Assembly (NCBI GenBank): GCA_018656065.1
Contig: JABHZY010000008.1
Location: 1-32,264, forward strand
Direction of reading: 5' to 3'
Source of the DNA: Candidatus Komeilibacteria bacterium
Lineage (GTDB): Bacteria; Patescibacteriota; Patescibacteriia; UBA1558; GWA2-36-10
Length of the DNA stretch: 32,264 bases
A program made the position numbers and the translations under genes. This document shows, piece after piece, positions 25,733-32,264 of this stretch (positions are counted from its first letter, which is position 1; the number at the start of each line of letters is the position of its first letter). Under the pieces are notes generated by a model, which did no database searches, was not told where the DNA came from, and was given only the letters and a program-made list of their open reading frames with translations.

Positions 25733-26053
25733 TTAACTTGAATGTTTATCAATCATCTCAAGTAACACATCTTTACTTTGCATACCAACCATTGTTTCTA
25801 CATCCTTACCATCTTTAAAAATTTTTAAAGTTGGAATACTCATTACTTGATATTCACCAGCCTTAGTTTGATTTTCATCAACATTAAGTTTAGTTACTTT
25901 TACACTTTCTTTATCTTTTAGCTCTTCAGCTAACTCATCTATAATTGGACCTTGCATTTTACATGGTCCACACCAAGGTGCCCAAAAATCTACTAAAACT
26001 ACTCCTTTACTAATTTCTTGATCAAAATTTTGATCTGTTAATTCTAATGCCAT
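25733..26053 (-). CDS. trxA: Thioredoxin
   Basis: LVDFWAPWCGPCKMQGPIIDELAEE. Confidence 0.95.
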   Translation of the reverse strand: MALELTDQNFDQEISKGVVLVDFWAPWCGPCKMQGPIIDELAEELKDKESVKVTKLNVDENQTKAGEYQVMSIPTLKIFKDGKDVETMVGMQSKDVLLEMIDKHSS

Positions 26054-26091
26054 ATGTTTTTTTGTTAATATTAGCTTATTAATTATTTATA

Positions 26092-26352
26092 TTATGTAAC
26101 GTCAAATAGGACGTCAATTAATTTTAACAACTCTTTCTTCTTAGCTACCCTACTACCATCATAGCAACCACTCACTTTATCGTCTACTAATAATTTAGTG
26201 ACTGAATCAAGTGATGCTCTAGCTGCTTTGACCTGACATATAATGTCTTCTATATTGCGCTTTTCATTATACATCTTTTCTACAGCCCTAACCTGCCCTT
26301 CAATGCGATGAAGTTGGGAAACAATACGCTCTGGTTTACAGGTTTTTTTCAC
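26092..26352 (-). CDS. CsoR/CstR-family (DUF156) transcriptional repressor
   Basis: RIVSQLHRIEGQVRAVEKMYNEKRNIEDIICQVKAARASLDSVTKLLVDDKVSGC. Confidence 0.88.
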   Translation of the reverse strand: MKKTCKPERIVSQLHRIEGQVRAVEKMYNEKRNIEDIICQVKAARASLDSVTKLLVDDKVSGCYDGSRVAKKKELLKLIDVLFDVT

Positions 26353-26370
26353 TTTTTTAAAATTAATATT

Positions 26371-26389
26371 TATACCCTATGGGGGTATA
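26371..26389. promoter_or_regulatory. CsoR/CstR-type operator
   Basis: TATACCC-TATGG-GGGTATA inverted repeat just upstream of the repressor. Confidence 0.75.
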
Positions 26390-26419
26390 TTAACATCTCT
26401 GTAAATATTTGTCAAATAA

Positions 26420-26453
26420 AAACGGTCCCGCCCACTAATGCAATTGCACAGCG
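26420..26453 (-). terminator. Terminator of the phosphorylase gene
   Basis: ggtcccgcc...ggcgggacc followed by GTTTTTATTT on minus strand. Confidence 0.75.
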
Positions 26454-26540
26454 AGGCGGGACCTACAGAGAAAGGCTTCCTCCGGGCATGTTCCCGGGCA
26501 CTCTCCCTTAGGAGAATGGTAGGCGAAGCTCCTTGCTCTG

Positions 26541-27374
26541 CTACTCGAAGCTGGGTACGCCCAGCATATCGAAGACGGACTCTTTCCTACCTTCCCGACA
26601 GGGACAATCAGTAGGATGCTCGTTGTCAGCCAACCAGTCCAGTGCCTGAAGGATGCGATTCATCATCTCGGGAACCATAGCCTTCATAGCATCTCCAACT
26701 GCCTGACCATTATGTTTGGCCGGAGCAACGTTGGAGACTCCACACAAGAGTCCGTAGGGTATGGATAGTTCACCAGCCAGAAGAGCTTCCGGAAAAGCAG
26801 TCGGCATACCGACCACATCCACGCCGTCTCTGACGCGTACCTTCATCTCAGCCGGCGTCTCATATCCAGGCCGTTTGATGCTGTTGGCCAGCACAAAACG
26901 ATTATCACTAAGATGATCTCCATTCTCCAGGGCATGCCTGAGATGAGGACAAAACAGATTATTCGTCGGCCTGTAAAAAGCCGACAAATCTGCAAAGCCT
27001 TCTCGTTCGAATGTGTAGTAGTCCTGGACATAATCTATAGCGTCCCCGATGACTACTAGATCACCTTGCCTGAGACCATCCTTCTTGTACGGAGTGCCAA
27101 CGGCTGAAATACCTAAAATACCCCCTACGCGCAGTTTCCAGAGAGCATACATATAGGCTTCCCTATTGAGTCGGCCCGGTGGCAGTGGTTCTCCTGTGTT
27201 GTGATGCCGATCAAGCATGATCAGTTGAAATGCTCGATATTTAAAAACCGAGTAAACAACAGGGCTCCCGAAGGGATTCTCTCTGAGAATGTTACTATGG
27301 CAAGGTAGTCCGCTCTCGGACAACACTTCGCCCATACCAGTACCAGCAATCAAGCCGATTGTCCGAGTTTTCAT
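26541..27374 (-). CDS. Divergent MTAP/purine nucleoside phosphorylase-family protein
   Basis: TIGLIAGTGMG; DRHHNTGEPLPPGRLNREAYMYAL; GISAVGTPYKKDGLRQGDLVVIGDAIDY; VVGMPTAFPEALLAGELSIPYG. Confidence 0.8.
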   Translation of the reverse strand: MKTRTIGLIAGTGMGEVLSESGLPCHSNILRENPFGSPVVYSVFKYRAFQLIMLDRHHNTGEPLPPGRLNREAYMYALWKLRVGGILGISAVGTPYKKDGLRQGDLVVIGDAIDYVQDYYTFEREGFADLSAFYRPTNNLFCPHLRHALENGDHLSDNRFVLANSIKRPGYETPAEMKVRVRDGVDVVGMPTAFPEALLAGELSIPYGLLCGVSNVAPAKHNGQAVGDAMKAMVPEMMNRILQALDWLADNEHPTDCPCREGRKESVFDMLGVPSFE

Positions 27375-27460
27375 GGTTTCCACCTTTCAATTCAATGCAG
27401 TGAACAAACTTGTGCTAAAAGCACGCGAGGCCTATTTATCTAATCTTAATTTCATTAAAG

Positions 27461-27478
27461 TGTCAATAAATATTGACA
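27461..27478. promoter_or_regulatory. Back-to-back -35 elements of divergent promoters (perfect palindrome)
   Basis: TGTCAATA-AA-TATTGACA; minus side TTGACA-N17-TTAGAT. Confidence 0.55.
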
Positions 27479-27550
27479 ACTTAGCTAAAATAAGACATAT
27501 TATAGCATGTTCCCGTTCACTCATCACCCCCGATTTCATGGAGGAACCTA

Positions 27551-27829
27551 TTGAAAAATAATGATCCGCGTCCCAAGCTATGGAGAACTCTATTACTGTT
27601 TGGCATCATCATTGTACTACTAGTCGGTCTTAGTGAATTAGCTAAGATCAAAAAATCACGCCAACAGTATACGCCTCGTAATGAGGTAAACGTAGAAGAA
27701 CAAACTGAGCCCAAAGAGATCCCTCTACCGGACTGGGTCAAGGCAGTCGCTCTGACTGCCGTTCTGGTACCACTGACCAAGCATGTCTGGCGTCACCGCC
27801 ACGATCATTCTGACTACATACGTCGCTAA
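27551..27829 (+). CDS. Small single-TM hypothetical protein (TTG start)
   Basis: GGAGG Shine-Dalgarno before TTG; LWRTLLLFGIIIVLLVGLSELAKI TM segment; own terminator. Confidence 0.65.
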   Translation: MKNNDPRPKLWRTLLLFGIIIVLLVGLSELAKIKKSRQQYTPRNEVNVEEQTEPKEIPLPDWVKAVALTAVLVPLTKHVWRHRHDHSDYIRR

Positions 27830-27849
27830 ACCTCCTAAAACCGGAAAAC

Positions 27850-27877
27850 CCCGAGCTCACCGGCCCGGGGTTTTTCT
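27850..27877 (+). terminator. Terminator of the small TM-protein gene
   Basis: aaccccg-agctcaccggcc-cggggtttttc. Confidence 0.75.
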
Positions 27878-27917
27878 ATTAGCTAATATTAGCTAAAATT
27901 ATCTATTCTTAGTAGAA

Positions 27918-28892
27918 TTAAGCATCAATCTCTTCATCATTCTCATCTCTAATTTCTCCAACTATTTCCTCTAATATGTCTTCCATGGTCACTAGACCTA
28001 ACAAATCATCACCTCTTATAACAATAGCCATATGACTATGCCCCCGACGCATTTTATTAAACACGTTATTTATCTTTTCTTCGGGTTTTAACTTAATAAT
28101 AGGTTGAACAAAGTTTTCTAATTCTTTTTCTCTATGTTCACTATTTAAAACCTTCATAATATCTATAACGTGTACATAACCAATAATATTATCTTTTTGA
28201 TTATGATAAACTGGATAACGAGAAAAACCAGATTGTCCCATAAAATAGGCCACTTGATCAACATCCGCATCATCATTTAAAACTTTCATTTTATAACGAG
28301 GTGTAATTACATCTTTTACTTCACGATCATTAAATTCCAAAACATTCATGATCATTTCATGTTCTTCAAATTCTATAGTACCTTCCTCTACTGCTAAACG
28401 ACTTAGGGCCTTAAATTCTGTTTCTGATACTTTTTCACCAGATTTACCTCTAGTAAGTAATGCTAATAGTTTTTCCAAAATGTATACTATTGGGAATAAT
28501 ATAAGTTGTAAAGTATATATAACAGGCGCAAATAATAAAGCAATCCTAACTGCATTTATCTGAAAATAAGCCTTAGGGTACATTTCTCCAAATATTAAAA
28601 TAAGCAAGGTCATTACACCGGTGGCAATACCAGCTCCAGCTGTACCAAAAATATCCATAGCAGCTACAGTAGCTAAGGAGGCTGCACCAATATTAACTAA
28701 ATTATTACCTAATAAAATAACTACTAGTAATTTATGTTTTTTGATTAACAAGCTTTGTAGTAGTTCTGCATTCTTCTTTTTGTCTAAAACTAGCTCTTTT
28801 ACCTTGGCTGAAGATAAAGAAAACATAGCAATCTCCATACCAGAGAACCAAGAAGAAAGAGCTAATAAAATAACTAATGTAAGGTAAATCAT
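27918..28892 (-). CDS. CNNM/HlyC-CorC-type DUF21 plus CBS-pair membrane protein
   Basis: WFSGMEIAMFSLSSAKV; GNNLVNIGAASLAT; DREVKDVITPRYKM; DDLLGLVTMEDILEEIVGEIRDE. Confidence 0.92.
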   Translation of the reverse strand: MIYLTLVILLALSSWFSGMEIAMFSLSSAKVKELVLDKKKNAELLQSLLIKKHKLLVVILLGNNLVNIGAASLATVAAMDIFGTAGAGIATGVMTLLILIFGEMYPKAYFQINAVRIALLFAPVIYTLQLILFPIVYILEKLLALLTRGKSGEKVSETEFKALSRLAVEEGTIEFEEHEMIMNVLEFNDREVKDVITPRYKMKVLNDDADVDQVAYFMGQSGFSRYPVYHNQKDNIIGYVHVIDIMKVLNSEHREKELENFVQPIIKLKPEEKINNVFNKMRRGHSHMAIVIRGDDLLGLVTMEDILEEIVGEIRDENDEEIDA

Positions 28893-29028
28893 ATTTTTCT
28901 AATAAAAACAGGCCAAAACAGGCCTTTTTTAAAAATAGCTTAATTTTTTATATTATTAGGACTAGCTTCGTCCAAATTCATCATAATTATATGATAGCAA
29001 ATCTTAGCAGATTTATCAAAAAAATTTA

Positions 29029-29103
29029 TGGTGTCCTCGAGAGGGATCGAACCTCTATCTAAGCCTTAGGAGGGCCTTGTTCTATCCATTGAACTACGAG
29101 GAC
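29029..29103 (-). tRNA. tRNA-Arg(CCT)
   Basis: Cloverleaf by eye; GTCCTCG/CGAGGAC acceptor; CTCCTAA anticodon loop; CCA encoded. Confidence 0.9.
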
Positions 29104-29122
29104 TTATTCTATTTATTGCCTG

Positions 29123-29137
29123 TCCGCCTCTGGCGGA
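29123..29137. repeat. Short palindrome, REP-like
   Basis: TCCGCC-TCT-GGCGGA. Confidence 0.4.
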
Positions 29138-29396
29138 AACTATAGGGTCAAAAAATGATGCTTTATTATTTTCTATCTTAATATTAGAGTAAATAATGTG
29201 TCGTAATATATTTTATACATCCTAATAACAACTATAGTGCTAAACTTACTCTAAAAGCCTAATCATTCTAATACAAAGCAAATAAAAAGTCTACATTTAA
29301 CCCCAAATTATACCCATTTTAAGCCCTTTACATAAGGGTTTTTATTAGTTACTATTAAAGAACTAATTATTTTAATTTAACATCTAATATAAGCTT

Positions 29397-29813
29397 ATGT
29401 TTTCAAAAAATAAAGCTGCTGTACCCTCTGGCAAAAACATTGAAACTATCATTGGACCATCCGTTAAAGTAGAAGGAGATTTTAAAGGTGAGGGGGATTT
29501 AGTGGTCGAAGGTATTGTACAGGGTAGCCTACAAACTAAAAATAACCTAAAAATAGGTCAAAATGCTTTAGTTGAGGCTAATATTAACGCAAATAATGCT
29601 TTTATCTCTGGTAAAGTAAAAGGCAATATTATTGTCAAAGGTAAGGTAGAAATCACTGGCACCGGCATTGTTTTGGGTAATATTAAAGCTCAAATCATTT
29701 CTATCGAGAGCGGCGCTTTAATTAAAGGTGATTTAAATATGCCAGTTGGTAATATTGCTATCGCTGAGCCTAAACCAGAATTAAAACGCGAAGATTTAAA
29801 GGAAGATAAATAA
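29397..29813 (+). CDS. Bactofilin
   Basis: TIIGPSVKVEGDFKGEGDLVVEGIVQGSLQTKNNLKIGQNALVEANINANNAFISGKVKGNI solenoid repeats. Confidence 0.9.
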   Translation: MFSKNKAAVPSGKNIETIIGPSVKVEGDFKGEGDLVVEGIVQGSLQTKNNLKIGQNALVEANINANNAFISGKVKGNIIVKGKVEITGTGIVLGNIKAQIISIESGALIKGDLNMPVGNIAIAEPKPELKREDLKEDK

Positions 29814-29832
29814 TTTTTAATCTCAGGAGTTT

Positions 29833-30573
29833 ATGTATCTATATATTTATGACTCCTTTCTTAATGATAAAAAGTACGCTGACCTTTTAATTAAAATTGA
29901 AAAGAGGCTTACTGATCTAGGCATCAAAGGAAAGATTGCTCGTCTGTCTATCTTGAAAAATATGAAAGAGATGATTACAGATGGAGTTAAAGAAGGAGTA
30001 GAGACTGTAGTTGCTATTGGCAATGCACAAACTTTTGCTAAAGTCATCAACGTGGTGGCTGATTTAGATGTTGCTCTAGGACTGATTCCTGTAAATAACG
30101 ATGATGAAATTGCAAAGATACTAGGTATACCACCCAAGGTAATGGCTTGTGATGTCCTAGCTTCTAGAATTATTAAAAGAATAGATTTAGGAAAAATAAA
30201 TAATTATTATTTTGTAAACACCGCCCAAATAGAAAACGGCAATGTTACAATTGAGTATAAAGATTTTAAAATTTCTCCCATCACTGAAAAATCTAAAATC
30301 ACTTTGTACAACTTCGCTAGTGGCATAGCTAACTCATCGCCAGTTGATGGTGTCTTAGAAGCAGTCATCACTCCAATTAAATCTTCTATCTTTGGTAAGA
30401 AGAAAATAGAGGAGACAGTTCTGCCTTTTACTAAAATAAAAATTGGTAGCCAAGCTGAAGAACAGGTGGCAATACTGACTGACGAACAGATTATAATGAA
30501 AACGCCTGCTGAGATCACGGTAGCGCCTGCCAAGCTAAAAATAATAGTTGGTAGTGATAGACGCTTTGAATAA
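29833..30573 (+). CDS. Degenerate diacylglycerol/lipid kinase-like protein
   Basis: VVAIGNAQTFAKVINVVADLDVALGLIPVNNDDEIAKILGIP aligns by eye with the DAGK catalytic core, but the GGDGT and GTGND motifs are lost. Confidence 0.6.
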   Translation: MYLYIYDSFLNDKKYADLLIKIEKRLTDLGIKGKIARLSILKNMKEMITDGVKEGVETVVAIGNAQTFAKVINVVADLDVALGLIPVNNDDEIAKILGIPPKVMACDVLASRIIKRIDLGKINNYYFVNTAQIENGNVTIEYKDFKISPITEKSKITLYNFASGIANSSPVDGVLEAVITPIKSSIFGKKKIEETVLPFTKIKIGSQAEEQVAILTDEQIIMKTPAEITVAPAKLKIIVGSDRRFE

Positions 30574-30601
30574 TATAAAAAATTAGTCGAGCAATTAAAA
30601 C

Positions 30602-30631
30602 AAAAAACCCCTTATTTTAAAGGGTTTTTTA
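30602..30631. terminator. Convergent bidirectional terminator
   Basis: aaaaaaccccttattttaaagggtttttt. Confidence 0.75.
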
Positions 30632-30673
30632 AGTTATTTAAAAATGTTGTACAAGTTATGTGTTCTATTTTTC

Positions 30674-31411
30674 TTAGTCTTTTTTTGGAGCATCAATTAC
30701 TTCTGGCTGGTCTTTTTTATTCTTACCAAAGCCTAAAACTATATATTGTTGAGCTACTGAGAAGACAGTACTAAGAAACCAATAGAATGTTAAACCTGCT
30801 GGAAATCGTGAACCAATAAAAACTGTAAAGATCGGCATTAAATACACCATTTGAGCACTCATATTAGCCATGCCACCACCAGCGCCTGGTTTCTTTTTAG
30901 CCATCAACATTTTTGATTGCCAGAATTGGCCTAGTCCAGCCAAGATTGCCAAAGGAATACTCTTCTCAGCAAAATTTATAAAACCAAAAGCTATTGGATC
31001 TAGCATTCCTGGATTGACCACAAAAGAATAAAGAGAATCCATGGCATTTTCATTTGTCAGACCATTAAAGAAAACTCGATAGATGGCAAACAGAAAAGGC
31101 AATTGGATTAACATTGGCATACAAGAAGAAAGTGGATTAACACCCTTCTTCTTATAAAGAGCCATTAGCTCTGGCCCCATCTTATCTTTATCATCCTTGT
31201 ATTCTTCTTTCAATGCTTCTATTTCTGGCTGAAGAGTGGCTAATTCTTTTTGAGATTTAATAGATTGCTTTGATGGAATATAAAGAATTAATTTTATAAT
31301 CGCAGTAATTACTATAATAGCCACACCTATGTCATGTCCTGGTATAACATTATATATATAAACCAGTAAGTTAAAAATTGGTTGGTAAAAAATTGTAGAA
31401 AAAATTTCCAT
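30674..31411 (-). CDS. yidC: Membrane insertase YidC
   Basis: GHDIGVAIIVITAIIKLILYIPSKQSIKSQKELATLQPEIEALKEEYKDD; FTVFIGSRFPAGLTFYWFLSTVFSVAQQYIV. Confidence 0.95.
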   Translation of the reverse strand: MEIFSTIFYQPIFNLLVYIYNVIPGHDIGVAIIVITAIIKLILYIPSKQSIKSQKELATLQPEIEALKEEYKDDKDKMGPELMALYKKKGVNPLSSCMPMLIQLPFLFAIYRVFFNGLTNENAMDSLYSFVVNPGMLDPIAFGFINFAEKSIPLAILAGLGQFWQSKMLMAKKKPGAGGGMANMSAQMVYLMPIFTVFIGSRFPAGLTFYWFLSTVFSVAQQYIVLGFGKNKKDQPEVIDAPKKD

Positions 31412-31425
31412 GTTGTTTTATTATT

Positions 31426-31662
31426 TTATTTAATTGGATCGTGTCCACCAGCTGATAGAGGATTACAACGTAATATTCTCCAGGTAGTTTTAAGTCCACC
31501 CTTTAAAATCCCATGTTTATTTATAGCTTGGTAGCCATATTCTGAACAATGGGGATGAAAACGACAAAAACCATGCGGATGATAGACTTTAAACCAGCCC
31601 TGATCTGGAGATAAGGTCTTTTGATATAAACGAATTGTTTTTAATAATATCTTTTTTAACAT
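31426..31662 (-). CDS. yidD: Membrane protein insertion efficiency factor YidD
   Basis: IRLYQKTLSPDQGW...CRFHPHCSEYGYQAINKHGILKGGLKTTWRILRCNPLSAGGHDP. Confidence 0.95.
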   Translation of the reverse strand: MLKKILLKTIRLYQKTLSPDQGWFKVYHPHGFCRFHPHCSEYGYQAINKHGILKGGLKTTWRILRCNPLSAGGHDPIK

Positions 31663-32010
31663 CTAGCCCTTATTATAAAGCCTGCTCTTCTCAAAAGCAA
31701 AATTTATTTGTTTTTTGATAGTAGTAAAATCAAGCTCTAATACTCTTTTTTTAGCTATTATTAGCACAGAATAACCTGTTTTAAGCTGTGGTAATAACTC
31801 TCTAGTCACCTCTCTAAAATGACGGGCAACTTTATTACGAACTACGGCTTTTTTATCAACTTTAGTAGAAACAATAAAACCAATTTTAGTAATCTCCTCT
31901 TTATTAGCCTTATATTTTATAGCCATCTCTGGTAAAAAAAAGGTTTGGCCTGTTTTGACCAAGTCCTTTATCTCTTTATCTGTATGTAATCTATTTTCTT
32001 TAGGCAACAT
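31663..32010 (-). CDS. rnpA: Ribonuclease P protein component
   Basis: KIGFIVSTKVDKKAVVRNKVARHFREVTREL. Confidence 0.93.
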   Translation of the reverse strand: MLPKENRLHTDKEIKDLVKTGQTFFLPEMAIKYKANKEEITKIGFIVSTKVDKKAVVRNKVARHFREVTRELLPQLKTGYSVLIIAKKRVLELDFTTIKKQINFAFEKSRLYNKG

Positions 32011-32036
32011 AAGATTTGCCCTAATATTAGCACAAA

Positions 32037-32177
32037 TTAAACTGCTAGCTCTTTTCTACCCCTAGCTCTCTTCCTGCTTATAATACGACGACCAGTCTTA
32101 GTGGCCATTCTAGCACGGAAACCATGAGTTTTAGCTCTCTTTCTGGTATTTGGTTGATAGGTTCTTTTAGTAGACAT
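32037..32177 (-). CDS. rpmH: 50S ribosomal protein L34 (not in ORF track, 46 aa)
   Basis: Translated by eye: [46 protein letters not shown]. Confidence 0.95.
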   Translation of the reverse strand: MSTKRTYQPNTRKRAKTHGFRARMATKTGRRIISRKRARGRKELAV

Positions 32178-32264
32178 ATCTTGATTTCAGAATTTCTTAA
32201 ATATTTTAACCACCAAACAATAACATATTATAAATATTTTTTCAAGGGCTAAGATAAATAAAAA

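Overview
AT-rich window, probably from a Patescibacteria/CPR-type (Parcubacteria-like) chromosome; this assignment is an inference from gene content. It runs from the 5' end of a 16S rRNA gene (position ~66 down to 1, minus strand) to the rpmH-rnpA-yidD-yidC cluster near position 32 kb, with most genes on the minus strand. Housekeeping genes include rpsP-KH-trmD, smc, rnc, a NusB-Nudix fusion, rpmF, hsp20, a VanW-like protein, trpR/trpB, ssb, rnhB, gdhA, trxB/trxA, a CsoR/CstR-family repressor, a CNNM-like transporter, a bactofilin, and tRNAs Val, Leu and Arg. The strongest hidden signal is between trpR and trpB. It encodes a 21-codon leader peptide (MYKLINNKLNWWKDFKSWRCA) with tandem Trp codons, followed by mutually exclusive antiterminator and terminator helices, i.e. 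an apparent ribosome-mediated trp attenuator. It lies downstream of a TrpR gene whose own promoter overlaps a perfect 12-bp inverted repeat. The second pattern is a set of isolated, mostly GC-richer cassettes between the AT-rich core operons. These have near-consensus TTGACA-N17/18-TATAAT-type promoters, usually a clear Shine-Dalgarno, and their own terminator, whereas the core genes mostly lack a Shine-Dalgarno. Two such units appear to be structured non-coding RNAs (about 9.62-9.96 kb and 11.94-12.15 kb). All calls are by eye; no database search or folding program was run.
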